Positions 1-9,782 of a stretch of DNA of 64,000 bases are shown here, in pieces (position 1 is the first letter of the stretch; each line of letters opens with the position of its first letter). The notes beneath the pieces were generated by a model. It was not told the DNA's origin, did no database searches, and was given only the letters and a program-made list of their open reading frames with translations. The position numbers and the translations under genes are program-made. Origin of the DNA: Chaetoceros tenuissimus (Eukaryota > Bacillariophyta > Thalassiosirophyceae > Chaetocerotales > Chaetocerotaceae); assembly GCA_021927905.1 (NCBI GenBank), contig BLLK01000074.1, forward strand, positions 62,001 to 126,000. The letters run 5' to 3'.

Positions 1-121
1 ATCAATTAAGAGCGATAAGAAAAAGGAACGGCAGCAACTATCATCATTATTTCCTTCTCTCCAGCAGTAGCCTATTTCGTCGTCGTTGAAGCAGAAGCAT
101 AACTCATTCATAGTCGCCATC

Positions 122-997
122 ATGAATTTGCATTCTCTACTTATTACACCATCAGTCATAGTTAGTACATCGTGGATTTTATCAATAGTATCAGCCGATC
201 GCACTTTTTCAGATCAAGAATTGTATAAAATTCAAGAATTCGAATATTCAGATACAATCATAACTCCGACAAGTGCTACATCTTTATCAATGATGCAATC
301 TACATTTCAAGCCGAATGCATCACAGCTATAGAATCATATGCTCGCGATAAGCTCATATCTCAACATGAAATCGCAATCTTTCTTCAACAATACTGCATC
401 AAACATGAAATATGTGAAGCGGACTATACCATTTCTTTCAATGCCCTATCTCCCTATTTACAAATTGCATTTGCTAGATTTGTATGTAAGGACAATCAAG
501 ATTGTCGAACTAAAGTTGAAAATGGTTCTCAAGATCTTGGATATACCATTGATCATGATGAGGGTAGTAGCAATGATGTATATGCCTATCAGGAGAGGGT
601 TAATGATTTGTGTCAAAGTCTCTATAGACACGGTGATATGTTTCATGGTGGAAATGTTTCCAATGAGGAAAAGAGTATAGAACCGTCATTATCCAATGAT
701 TCACTCGTTGTACTGGCCACATTGGCAATCATGTGCATAACTGTGATAATGTTGTTTCTTTCAAAGAAATGGAATGAAGGAAAAGAAGGACAAAACCATT
801 CGAAGCAATCCGACATAGATGACATGCAAGAAGAGCAGCATTCACAAAACTGTAGAAGTGACGATATGGATGTGGATATTGAATCTGTTCCTTTGCAATT
901 GAGCAACAGCGGTGAATCTCAAGAATGTGGATCATCCGTGATTCAAGCAAAGTCACTCATGTCGGGTAATTTATTTCAAGAAGAAGAAACCTTTTAA
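122..997 (+). CDS. hypothetical single-pass membrane protein
   Basis: I do not recognise this 291-aa protein. The reading frame is open upstream to a TTG at 86, but the first ATG is at 122, and starting there puts a hydrophobic stretch of about 25 residues at the N terminus that reads as a signal peptide. A lumenal or extracellular region with several Cys follows. A second hydrophobic segment near residues 195-215 (LVVLATLAIMCITVIMLFL) is followed by a Lys-rich stop-transfer sequence and an acidic, Gln/Ser-rich cytoplasmic tail of about 75 residues. This layout predicts a type I membrane protein. No enzymatic motif is visible and no intron is needed. The topology is fairly secure; the function is unknown. 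Confidence 0.6.
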   Translation: MNLHSLLITPSVIVSTSWILSIVSADRTFSDQELYKIQEFEYSDTIITPTSATSLSMMQSTFQAECITAIESYARDKLISQHEIAIFLQQYCIKHEICEADYTISFNALSPYLQIAFARFVCKDNQDCRTKVENGSQDLGYTIDHDEGSSNDVYAYQERVNDLCQSLYRHGDMFHGGNVSNEEKSIEPSLSNDSLVVLATLAIMCITVIMLFLSKKWNEGKEGQNHSKQSDIDDMQEEQHSQNCRSDDMDVDIESVPLQLSNSGESQECGSSVIQAKSLMSGNLFQEEETF

Positions 998-1186
998 AGT
1001 ATGAAAAAAGGTAGAAAGTTCGAAAAAAATAGAGAAAATGCTAGCCAGATAAGATCGAAGAATGTTGAGTTTATAATAGATAAACATGTTGAAACTGTGA
1101 AGAACTATAATGATTGTATTGATAACAATTACTCTATCTAAAAATAGTACCTATTTTAGTGATATTATTATATAGCTCTATTGGAG

Positions 1187-1279
1187 TACACATCATCTAT
1201 GAGAAGAGTTCATGTCGATGGTCACTTGACTCTCTTCAACTCCTATTTTATACTTTTAAATTGAAACTGGACTGTTTAC
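1187..1279. repeat. 93-bp flank repeat, copy A
   Basis: Closely resembles 3297-3390. Both read acacat-atctatgagaag and end in gactgtttac, with scattered substitutions. It is found only upstream of the first two MYND genes, which suggests they arose from one duplicated unit. Confidence 0.75.
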
Positions 1280-1410
1280 AGCAAAACTTTTGAGATCCAC
1301 TTTGACTTTTCTATATGATTATAAGCCTTATACACTACCCTCTCCATCTGTTTCTTTCCGTCCTCAAGCAAGTGAATGACATTCGGAGACTCCCTCGAAT
1401 TGAAAATGTA

Positions 1411-1494
1411 ATCTTTCTTGATGGGACCAATACATATGTTATGCTAAATTGGTTTATTGACAAGCAGCAACAGACTCAAATGACAACATTGACA
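1411..1494 (+). promoter_or_regulatory. conserved GGGACCAATAC upstream element
   Basis: About 80 bp nearly identical to sequence upstream of most genes in the array. Order of blocks: TCTTTCT, GGGACCAATAC, TATGCTAAATT, TATTGACA-GCAGCAACAGACT, AAATGACA, ATTGACA. The core starts 225 bp before the ATG at 1648. It contains a CCAAT pentamer. The regulatory role is inferred from conservation and position only; it could also be 5' UTR. Confidence 0.6.
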
Positions 1495-1647
1495 CTCTGC
1501 ACAATGACACGCCAAAAAAAGATAGAAGCAAAGAGAAGAGCACAGATACTCACTGATAAGCAGCAAGCAGCATGAACTCTCATCATTGCATACCGTACCT
1601 AAATCAATGTATCGTCATATTCAATACTACAACCTATCATCTAAACC

Positions 1648-3039
1648 ATGTCCTCTACAACAACTACTAAGAAGTCTAACGACGGCTCATGTGCAGCCTG
1701 TAACAAGGAAGAAGCAGTATTCCGATGCGCCCCTTGTTGTGACGCCGGTATTGATGTGTTCTTCTGCAACCGCGAGTGTCAGGTCAAGCTATGGAAGACA
1801 CATAAATCTGTATGTAAGAAAACATCAAATGCCGACTCGAAGAAAGAACAGTCGAGTGCCAACAAAGAGGCTAAAGCAGAAGGGAAGAAGAACTTGCAAC
1901 ACCGCAAAGACACCCAATTTTGTGATAACTGCTCAAAAACAGATACTGATGTTGGATTCAAAGTACGCGTGTGCTCAAGATGTAAATCTGCATACTATTG
2001 CAGCCGAGAATGCCAAGTTGAGGACTGGCCAAAACATAAACGTATATGCGAGCATAATTATGAATTTACGAAGAGAATCGAAAGATCTCTTGATGCAAGG
2101 GAGATGAATATTTCTAATCTCTTTGAAAAATGGCTTGAGAAAAGAAGAACATCACTATCAGATGAATATTTTAGTGAAGCAGTCTATTTTGCTATCAAGG
2201 AAAAAGGCATTGAACAGCAACCACCTGTGGAAGCTGTCATCTTGAAAGTTGAATTCGATTACAACGCTCAGACTTTTATTTTAGCAGAGGAACCAAGAGC
2301 CGTGAAAATCGCTGATTTGAGTCAAGAGAGTAAAGAAATGCTCAAAAGCATATGGAAAGAATCAGTTGAAGGAAATGACCAGTCATACACTCACTTTCTC
2401 TCTATTTCTACTAAAGAGTTGGGGAACAGATTTGCAAGTAATATGAAGATAGAAATCACAGAGAGTCACTTAGACCATATGAATGCTAAAGAAATCGACA
2501 TGTTCATAATTCGCAATATATGTCCACAAGTCCGTCTAAAATCAGATTTGTTTCGTGGGTGGAAATCCATCCGAAGAAACAATTTGCAGAAGCAAATGGA
2601 GCATCTTGGTCAATCCTATACTTCATTCGTTGAAAATGCATTGCAATTCTTTTCTAACAAGTCACTACAAAATACCCATCGAATCATGATCTCTATGGTA
2701 ATGGGAAAAGAGATTGGTCAGATCTCACACTTACTAGGTTATAAAGTCATGACTATTGCTGAATTGAAAGAATGCAAAGAAAAGTCTAAAATATTTGTCA
2801 TTCATGTGGAGGATATTATTGGACCTCAACCACTTCCATGTACCGACATTGCAATAGAGATCTTCTTTGTAGATCCCGAGAAATGTGTTGCATTTGAATA
2901 CACTGTATTCTGCAAGGTGAATAACATGCAAAATAAAACTGCAAAGCAATGCAAAAAAGCTGCAGACAAACACTATCGAAAACTTCAGCAGTCGGTCAAG
3001 GAGATGCCTTCGGATCTATTAGAGAAGGTTAGCTTGTAA
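1648..3039 (+). CDS. double MYND-type zinc-finger protein (array gene 1)
   Basis: A 463-aa protein with two MYND zinc fingers at residues 15-56 and 92-134, each with CxxC, CxxC, Y/F-C-x3-CQ, W-x2-H and a final Cys. MYND fingers mainly mediate protein-protein contacts. The fingers are joined by a Lys/Glu-rich linker. The remaining ~330 residues form a conserved domain that I cannot name, with family blocks QPPVEAV, FDYNAQTF, LFRGWKSIRRNNLQKQ, THRI and KQCKKAADK, and an invariant C terminus EKVSL. There is no SET domain, so it is not a SMYD methyltransferase. The start is fixed by the MSSTTTTKK N terminus shared by its paralogs. It is intronless and has the conserved upstream element. Confidence 0.85.
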   Translation: MSSTTTTKKSNDGSCAACNKEEAVFRCAPCCDAGIDVFFCNRECQVKLWKTHKSVCKKTSNADSKKEQSSANKEAKAEGKKNLQHRKDTQFCDNCSKTDTDVGFKVRVCSRCKSAYYCSRECQVEDWPKHKRICEHNYEFTKRIERSLDAREMNISNLFEKWLEKRRTSLSDEYFSEAVYFAIKEKGIEQQPPVEAVILKVEFDYNAQTFILAEEPRAVKIADLSQESKEMLKSIWKESVEGNDQSYTHFLSISTKELGNRFASNMKIEITESHLDHMNAKEIDMFIIRNICPQVRLKSDLFRGWKSIRRNNLQKQMEHLGQSYTSFVENALQFFSNKSLQNTHRIMISMVMGKEIGQISHLLGYKVMTIAELKECKEKSKIFVIHVEDIIGPQPLPCTDIAIEIFFVDPEKCVAFEYTVFCKVNNMQNKTAKQCKKAADKHYRKLQQSVKEMPSDLLEKVSL

Positions 3040-3602
3040 TGTAGGGGGTAGTTTCAATGGAAGGTATGAAGGAATTCTTTTGACACAGGGGGTTGAGAAT
3101 TTCTCATGAAGTAATAGTTGACATTTTTATGTTGATGTGCATATCATGTAAAAAGTAATGAGTGACATTGTGTTCGAAATATTGTAACTCCCCCTACTTA
3201 TACATTGAGATGCTAGTGAAAAATAACCGAGCAGTATGTGAATGTTGAATGACTAAATGAAACGCAAAAGAAGAGTCATCTATCGACCTGATTACATACA
3301 CATAATCTATGAGAAGATTACATGTCGATGGCCACCTAACTCTCTTCAAGTCCTATAATTATACTTTTGAATTCAAACTAGACTGTTTACTGAACAGTCA
3401 AGCAATAAGTGAGCATCTCTATGGCAGGTAAAAGACGGTTAATAAATGTACATGGAGCGTCATTGTCTTATGTGACACAATTTATTTTTCAAAACCGTTC
3501 ATCTTCTTAGCCTTACTACTACTCGAAGCACGCAGCAACATATAATTCATCAAAGTAACGCTAAAACATTCAGTGCTATCTAACGCACATGTTCTTGCAA
3601 CT
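3040..3602. other. intergenic, between MYND genes 1 and 2
   Basis: Holds the array's conserved 3' flank just after the stop (about 3060-3120, GGTATGAAGGAATTCTTTT then a GAGAATTTCTCATGAAG stretch) and repeat copy B (3297-3390). I find no GGGACC element here, unlike most array members. Confidence 0.6.
3297..3390. repeat. 93-bp flank repeat, copy B
   Basis: Second copy of the repeat at 1187-1279, about 215 bp before the ATG of MYND gene 2. Confidence 0.75.
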
Positions 3603-4964
3603 ATGACATCTACAACTACCAGCACAAAGCCTAACGGTATTTGTGCATCATGCAAGAAGGAAGGAGCACTAAGGAGGTGTGTTCCATGTAAAAACGTCGG
3701 CATAGATGTGTTCTTCTGCAACCAAGAATGTCAGATCAAGCTATGGAAGACACATAGAGCTGTTTGTGGGAAAGTATCCACTACCGACCCGAAAAAAGAA
3801 AAATCGCAAACGAAAAAGAAGGGGAAAGGTAGTAAGAAGTGCGATGAAGTAATTACATGTGAGAACTGTGGTAAATATGGTAAACAAATTGGATGCAAAC
3901 TAAGTATTTGTTCCAAATGCAGGGGGAGTTATTATTGCAGTCGGGAGTGTCAAGTGGCCTATTGGCCGACACATAAAGCCCTTTGCAATAAGAACAGAGA
4001 AATGCTTAAAAAATGTTCTTTTAATTCAACACAAACAAAAATCGTTGATCTTTTAGATGATTGGAGAGTGTCGCCAGCAGCACCGGTTTCTGTTGCAATC
4101 ATGCATGCTCTCGGGGAAGAAGGAATTAGACAGCAGCCACCAACAAAATTTACAATGATTGACGTATACTTTGATTGCAACGCTGAAACGTTTCTTATTT
4201 CAAAAGATCCATATGCAATTCCAATTGCTGATATGGAACCCGAAGACAAAAAATTTGTGTTGGAGACATACGAACGAGATAGCATCAAATCTAGGGGTCG
4301 CTCTGATCCGGTGTATCATCAATTTGGAAACATCAGATGTTACGAACTTGGAATTAGTTTTGGAAAAATTTCCTCAATGGCTATATCAGAAAGCAAGTTA
4401 CGCAAACAAATTCAGTCTGGAATCGATTTACGTGCCATCTCCATGCGTCTGAAATCCAAACTATTCCGTGGGTGGAATATAATTCGAGCTCAAAACGTGC
4501 AGAAGCAAATTGATCATTTGAAGCAGAAACCTATGCTTTCTAAATTTGTCCAAAATGCTCTACAGAAAAAGCATTTGACACATAGACTGATTGTCGAATT
4601 GAGGATGAGACATGAAATTGGTCAGATTTACGAATTCGAAAAGTATAGAGTAGTCTCCGTGTCTGTTTTTCAGCGACACTTTGACTATATGAGAAGCAAA
4701 CGGTCAGGTTATAGAGAGGTATCTCTTGGGGAATTAGATGCCACTGCTTCTCCGCAGCATAGTGCAAAGAAAATGATGGTACCAATTCTTTTTGAAGACG
4801 GAGTGACAGGATGCTTTTTCTTTTCTAGTATATCTTTCGATGAGACCCTCTCTGGAAATACTTGCGTCAGAAAAAGCAAAAAAGATGCAGACAAATGTTT
4901 CAGGAAGCTTCAACAGTTGGTCAAGCAGATGCCTTCGGAGTTAATAGAAAAAGTGAGCTTGTGA
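3603..4964 (+). CDS. double MYND-type zinc-finger protein (array gene 2, divergent)
   Basis: A 453-aa protein. The frame is open from a GTG at 3573, but the first ATG is at 3603 and gives MTSTTTSTKP, matching the paralog N termini. It has two complete MYND fingers (C-x2-C near residues 14 and 90), then the family domain with FDCNAETF, LFRGWNIIR, THRLIVELRM and a C terminus ending EKVSL. It is the most divergent intact member. It lacks the conserved GGGACC upstream element and shares only the 93-bp repeat with gene 1, so it may be regulated differently. MYND family membership is certain; cellular role is unknown. Confidence 0.82.
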   Translation: MTSTTTSTKPNGICASCKKEGALRRCVPCKNVGIDVFFCNQECQIKLWKTHRAVCGKVSTTDPKKEKSQTKKKGKGSKKCDEVITCENCGKYGKQIGCKLSICSKCRGSYYCSRECQVAYWPTHKALCNKNREMLKKCSFNSTQTKIVDLLDDWRVSPAAPVSVAIMHALGEEGIRQQPPTKFTMIDVYFDCNAETFLISKDPYAIPIADMEPEDKKFVLETYERDSIKSRGRSDPVYHQFGNIRCYELGISFGKISSMAISESKLRKQIQSGIDLRAISMRLKSKLFRGWNIIRAQNVQKQIDHLKQKPMLSKFVQNALQKKHLTHRLIVELRMRHEIGQIYEFEKYRVVSVSVFQRHFDYMRSKRSGYREVSLGELDATASPQHSAKKMMVPILFEDGVTGCFFFSSISFDETLSGNTCVRKSKKDADKCFRKLQQLVKQMPSELIEKVSL

Positions 4965-5742
4965 ATTATGGGAGTGCTAAGGGATCGGGGGAGTGGGGCT
5001 TTTGGGGTAATCAAATTTACTAAAATGGGTTGATATTTTGGCTTGGGCGCTAAAGAATCTATTTTAAAATGATCTTGATCTCATAAAGAAAGTTAAAGTA
5101 AGGGGATTTACAATGGTACGTATGTGCGTAAGTGTATGTATCAACATTGGATGACGACGTATTATTATAGCTTGGTGGGAAGTATTTGTTTCAAATGGTC
5201 AAATTGAGCTTTCAAATGTATAATCGAGAAAGTTAGCGACTGAAAGATTCTACTTTGGATTACAACTACTTGATGGCATTTTACTACGCTTTACAAAAAT
5301 ATACATATTTGCTTTATGATGGGCTTTACTAAACTTTCTGTGCAAAAGCGATGAGAGTGGGATCAATACGTAGAAGTAGTCTCTTTGCTCTTTCTATGAC
5401 AGCTCAATTATTATGCCAAGCTTTAAACCAAACGAGGCAATATTCTACCACCAAACTTTCAAATTTTACCTCTTGATTTGAACCTACGTATTTCAATTTC
5501 GATTCTTCAAGCAAGCAACAAATCGTTTTCTATATGGGACCAATACAGATGTTATGCTAAATTGATGTATTGATAGGAAGCAACAGACTGAAATGACAAC
5601 ATTGACACTTGGACCGCTACTCAGCTAGAAAGAGAGGATGCAAAAAGATCTAAGCCAGAATTGTAGCACGAACTCATCATTGCATACCTCTATATCTGAA
5701 TAATTGCATCGTCATATTACAAACCACAGTCCACCATACAAT
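4965..5742. other. intergenic, 5' flank of MYND gene 3
   Basis: No gene seen. The last 220 bp hold the GGGACC element (5525-5608) and the conserved leader (gaactcatcattgcatacc). The first 500 bp show nothing recognisable. Confidence 0.55.
5525..5608 (+). promoter_or_regulatory. conserved GGGACCAATAC upstream element
   Basis: Second copy of the array element. The core starts at 5536, 207 bp before the ATG of the frameshifted gene. The block order is the same as at 1411-1494, including GCAACAGACTGAAATGACA. Confidence 0.6.
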
Positions 5743-7132
5743 ATGTCCTCTACAACTACTACTAAGAAGCCTGCTGGCCCTTGTGCAGCCTGTAACAAGG
5801 AAGGAGCAGTATTCCGATGTGCCCCTTGTCGTGTCGCCGGTGTTGATGTGTTTTTCTGCAACCGCACCTGTCAGTCCAAGGGATGGAAGACGCACGGATC
5901 TGTGTGTAAGAGGGCTGATTTCACCTCTTCCACTTCAACAGTTGACAGATTCTTTACCAAACAGGATGCCAAAATTCTTATGAAAGATATTCGGGAGGTG
6001 CAGGAAGACTCAATTGTATGTGGAAACTGTGCTAAACGCGCTAGTCAAATCGGGCAAAGATTGAGCATATGCTCCAGATGCAAATGTGAATATTATTGTA
6101 ACCAAAAATGCCAAAGAGCCCACTGGTCAAAGCACAAATCTAGGTGCAGCCAATACTGTGACACGATGGAAAAGTTGAAAAGCATCACAACTTCAAATGA
6201 GATGAAAATTCGTAGTCTATTTGAAAAATGGAGACTGCAGTCATGTGCCATTGTCACCGCCGCTCTATATCATGCCCTCAAGAAGAATGGTGTACTGCAA
6301 CAGCCACCGGAAAAAGTTGCATTCTTTCGGACTGAATTTGATTACAATGCTGAAACTTTCGTCCTAACAGAGGAACCGAAGGCTGTCCTCATTTCTGATT
6401 TGAGTCAAACTGACCAAGAAGGCATTCAACGTTCATACAAAGATGGTACGGATCGCTTTAGCAATTACCATGACAAGGTCCTCACCCATTTTGTATTCAT
6501 TACATGCAAAGAATTGGGAGAAAAATTACATCTGTAGTCACTGTCGGTATACGAAGAAATCAACTTGATCATATCTCTAACGACATCCAAAGCATAAATG
6601 AAGTTCGTGCATTATTTGCAAAGAATTGTCTGCAATCAGACTTGTTCAAGGGATGGGCTGCTATTAGACGAAACAACATCTTTATCCAGTCTGGGTATTT
6701 GAAACAAAGCCAATCTTACTGCAAATTTGCACTCAATGCATTGCAGCTATTCAGTAAGAAACCCATGCACAAAACTCATCGAATCATTGTGCATTTCCAA
6801 ATGGGAACGGTAATTGGTCAGATTACCAAGTTCTGAAGTACGAAGTCATTCCAATTTCTGAATTCAATAAAGCAAATACGAAACTTGCAACGTTTAGTTC
6901 CAGAACAGATCAAAAGAAAATCGATGAATATGCATCAAAAGATACAATTTTGATATTGTGTGTAGCAGATGAGATTCAGTTCAGTTATGTGTCCCATGTG
7001 CCTTGGGATGGGCGTCTAGCAAAATCTGCTTCCATTAAACAAAGCAAAAAAGAAGCAGACAAGCACTTTCAAGAACTACAGCAGCTAGTCGGGCAAATGT
7101 CTTCCGATCTATTAGAGAAGGTTAGCTTATAA
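5743..7132 (+). pseudogene. double MYND-finger gene with two frameshifts (array gene 3)
   Basis: The frame opens with MSSTTTTKK at 5743 and encodes two intact MYND fingers, then stops at 6537. Homology to the paralogs continues in a second frame (about 6525-6836, with LFKGWAAIRRNN and THRIIV) and in a third (about 6833-7132, ending EKVSL). The first shift lies in or next to an A-run (gagaaaaatt, about 6520-6530). The second is near 6832, where one base is missing. Neither gap has room or splice sites for an intron. It keeps the conserved upstream element and 3' flank. It is either a recent pseudogene or two assembly/homopolymer errors. A truncated protein with both fingers could still be made. 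Confidence 0.75.
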
Positions 7133-7658
7133 AGTAGGTATGAAAATGAGGTGAGAAGGATTTCTTTTTGCGTGGGGTGAGAAATTTCTCGTGAAGCAGA
7201 AAATTCATAGTTGCTATGTTTTGAGTAGAGTCATGATCTTGTTTGGGAACAGGAGATACTTAGTGTAAATACATATTTATGTAAGAAAAGCAAGTAATTG
7301 AATACCATAAAAATACATAAATTTTTCATGAAAAGTGAAATCATTTGCGTCTACTTCCACGTTAGTTGCATCTTACATATCCACTCTACGTCGCAAAATG
7401 GAAAAGAAAATCTTTATAGATGGGACCAATACAGATTTATACTAAATTGCTGTATTGACAGGCAGCAACAGACTGACATGAAATTGATGAGAAAGAAGAT
7501 CGAAAGATCCATTTTCGTGAAGCGGCGGCGGGAGAACAAAACGAATGACATGAACTCATCATTGCATATGCCATACAAGAGATCTAAATCATTGAGCATT
7601 CTATAAGTATCTTTTTCTTCAAACCTATTCAACAATCTAAATAACTCAAAACTAAAAC
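7133..7658. other. intergenic, 3' flank of gene 3 and 5' flank of TPR-MYND gene
   Basis: Begins with the conserved array 3' flank (about 7137-7200) and ends with the GGGACC element (7411-7480) and a leader containing catgaactcatcattgcata. A stretch near 7325-7385 (gaaatcatttgcgtctac) recurs near 9140 and 11330 at equivalent positions in the array. Confidence 0.55.
7411..7480 (+). promoter_or_regulatory. conserved GGGACCAATAC element before the TPR-MYND gene
   Basis: The core starts at 7422, 237 bp before the ATG at 7659. The blocks GGGACCAATACAG, CTAAATTG, TATTGACAGGCAGCAACAGACT are kept although the gene that follows is not a member of the 463-aa family. Confidence 0.6.
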
Positions 7659-8909
7659 ATGAGTCGTGATCGTTGGGCTTCGTCATTTCAAACAGGGGGT
7701 AAAGTAGATGTTAACAATCCAGACCAGTACAGACATGTACCTCTAGCTCCCAAGACAAGTGATCCTGAAGCATTGAACTTAGATAAAGCTGCAGAAATTT
7801 TTCTGACTGGTTTAAGAAATGTTAGAGATGGAGATCTACAAGCAGCTTGTCTTCAAATTGCACAAGCTTTTCTTTTAGACGGACGAAGCGTCAATTTCGT
7901 ATATAAGATACCACCCGGTGCTTCTGCGGAGGTTGAACTACCGTTTGTTGATTCTGATATCTTGTGCACGTTGATCGAATCTGATCATACTGGCTTAGGA
8001 AGTCAAGTTATGAAAATTATCCTAGGACAGCACTTGGGACATCTCGCAGGTGGTGGGCAAACCGTGATTGCTGAGGCTGTGAAGGGTATTGACTTGTTGT
8101 TTGGTGTGATAGAAATGGACCCATGCATTGAGTGTCCAGAGTGTGGTATCTTTCGCGGTTATTTGACGAGAGCAAAATTATTTTATCTAAGAGCTACTTT
8201 TCAGATGATAATGGGGAATATGAATAGAGCCAATAAAGATCTATCTTCTTCGCTCAAATGCGATCCTAGCTATACAAAAGCTCGTGAATCAAGAGCACGA
8301 TTATGGGCTAGTTCAAATCTGAAGAGTGATAAAAAAATTCATAGAGAATATCTTCGTATCATACAAGAAATACACCCTGATAGTGAACTTATGGAAGTTT
8401 CCTATGCTTGGCTTGCGCTTACAACACTACGAGACCCAACCTTGGGGACTTTGGCAGAAGCGAAAGAATTTTACAAGAAATCTATTCAAGCTTCGATTCG
8501 TGAACGAGAAATTTACGGAGACGAGAAGCATAAAGTTCCTCCATCTGTTGTTCCTCTTTTGAAATCTGAATTTGAATACTTGAGAAACAATCCTACTGCA
8601 AATAAAACTCGTCAAGACTGGGACAAGTTGGCAGCAAAGAAGTCAGAGAATGGAGAGAGTTTCTTTCACGTTCCGGAAGTTTTAGATGAAGATAAGAAAC
8701 ATCTTTGTCTCGGATGTGGTAAGCGAGAACAAGAGGATGGAAGCAAGCTGATGAAATGTGGACAATGCAAGTCAGTGAGCTATTGTAGTCAAACGTGCCA
8801 GGTGAAAGATTGGAAAGAACACAAGAGCTACTGTAGTCGCACGTGTCAGATGATAGATGGGAAAGAGAGCTACTGTAATATTGCAGCCACTAAGCCTGAA
8901 AGATTATGA
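7659..8909 (+). CDS. TPR-like protein with C-terminal MYND finger
   Basis: A 416-aa protein. The N-terminal two thirds are helical with TPR-like segments (FYLRATFQMIMGNMNRANKD and the AWLALTTLRD region, roughly residues 170-280), usually a protein-binding scaffold. Near residues 350-388 there is one complete MYND finger (CLGCGK, CGQC, YCSQTCQ, W-x2-H-x3-C). After it the last half of the finger is partly duplicated (YCSRTCQ... ESYC), leaving a degenerate copy as the tail. The body is unrelated to the flanking double-MYND proteins, but its 5' element, leader and 3' flank match theirs. ATG context and length look normal, with no intron. The partner or substrate is unknown. Confidence 0.8.
   Translation: MSRDRWASSFQTGGKVDVNNPDQYRHVPLAPKTSDPEALNLDKAAEIFLTGLRNVRDGDLQAACLQIAQAFLLDGRSVNFVYKIPPGASAEVELPFVDSDILCTLIESDHTGLGSQVMKIILGQHLGHLAGGGQTVIAEAVKGIDLLFGVIEMDPCIECPECGIFRGYLTRAKLFYLRATFQMIMGNMNRANKDLSSSLKCDPSYTKARESRARLWASSNLKSDKKIHREYLRIIQEIHPDSELMEVSYAWLALTTLRDPTLGTLAEAKEFYKKSIQASIREREIYGDEKHKVPPSVVPLLKSEFEYLRNNPTANKTRQDWDKLAAKKSENGESFFHVPEVLDEDKKHLCLGCGKREQEDGSKLMKCGQCKSVSYCSQTCQVKDWKEHKSYCSRTCQMIDGKESYCNIAATKPERL
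8778..8867. repeat. tandem internal duplication in the MYND tail
   Basis: Two adjacent units (8778-8825 and 8826-8867) both begin agctaytgtagtc, followed by acgtg-cag. The second is shorter and has lost the His of the zinc ligand set. Confidence 0.65.
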
Positions 8910-9782
8910 CGATGTTGATTAAAACTAGGGCAGCTAGTCAAGGAGATAACATTGATTCAATCGAGGTGAAAGAAATACATTTGGCATGGGGGCTGAAAAA
9001 TTTCTTGAGAAGTTATATAGTTAGGATGATGTTAGTAAATACACTTTTTGTGAAAAGGATTCTCTTCCAATGAAATTAATATTGGTATTAGAAAAGCAAG
9101 TAATGAATACTGTAATAATATGAATATATCTGCTATCAAGCATTGCGTCTACTTTTACCACATAACAAGGCGCGAAGAAGCCAAAGAAAAGGCGTATTCC
9201 GGTACGGCAATCAACGAGAACAGGAACCAAAAACAAATAGAACAACACACTGTTGAAATTCAAAAAGCTAATACAACAAATAACTAATAGCATATATCTA
9301 CGTTATTCTGATAAATCTTGTAGTTATGATTCCCGTTCAATAATTTCTCTTGTTCTTCCTAAAGTAATTGAGATCACTTGGCTTTTCTGTATGAGCCTTT
9401 ATCATTTTTTAATCTTTTTATTTAATTCTCATCATCTAGTGCAAGCAAGCAACTGGAAATCTCATTCCAAGATTCTTCCGAAGAAATGAAAAATGAAATC
9501 TTTCTAGATGGGACCAATACAGAAGTATTCTAAATCATTCTATTGACAAGCAGCAACAGACTGAAATGACAATATTGACACCAATGCACAATGACATGGC
9601 TAAGATAAGAAAACGAACAAAGCAAGAGATGAAGATTGAAGATACGTACGAGTACATAGATAGATCGAAGAAGCAAAAGAAGCAATGATCGAGAGAAGAG
9701 AGAGAGATAGAGGTAAAGTGGTACCTAGATCTAAATCAGTGCATTGGCATATTCAATACTACTAAAGTCCATCATCTAAGCC
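8910..9782. other. intergenic, 5' flank of MYND gene 5
   Basis: Starts with the array-type 3' flank (gcatgggggctgaaaaatttcttgag, about 8980). Contains an array repeat near 9145-9185 (gcgtctac ... aaggcgcgaagaagcc), the GGGACC element (9500-9581) and a purine-rich leader (gagagaagagagagagatag, near 9690). No coding region is supported. Confidence 0.55.
9500..9581 (+). promoter_or_regulatory. conserved GGGACCAATAC upstream element
   Basis: The core starts at 9510, 273 bp before the ATG at 9783. The full block order is present, including CAGCAACAGACTGAAATGAC. Confidence 0.6.

Larger units (their letters stand above)
998..1647. other. intergenic, 5' flank of MYND gene 1
   Basis: No convincing gene. 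It contains a 93-bp repeat (1187-1279) shared with the flank of the next MYND gene, the conserved GGGACC element (1411-1494), and from about 1571 a leader that resembles those of the other array members (tcatcattgcatacc, then a catattcaatac-type stretch just before the ATG). Confidence 0.6.

Noticed and set aside
1315-1575. 86-aa open frame over the conserved upstream element
   Set aside because: Its codons run through the repeated non-coding element and it is not kept as a frame in the other copies.
1586-2107. 173-aa open frame overlapping MYND gene 1
   Set aside because: A shadow frame of the double-MYND coding sequence; the paralogs have similar shadows.
3025-3039. C-terminal VSL as a peroxisomal signal
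   Set aside because: PTS1 needs a basic residue before the last Leu (SKL type); VSL does not fit.
9253-9489. 78-aa open frame in the intergenic region
   Set aside because: Low complexity and no recognisable features or conservation.
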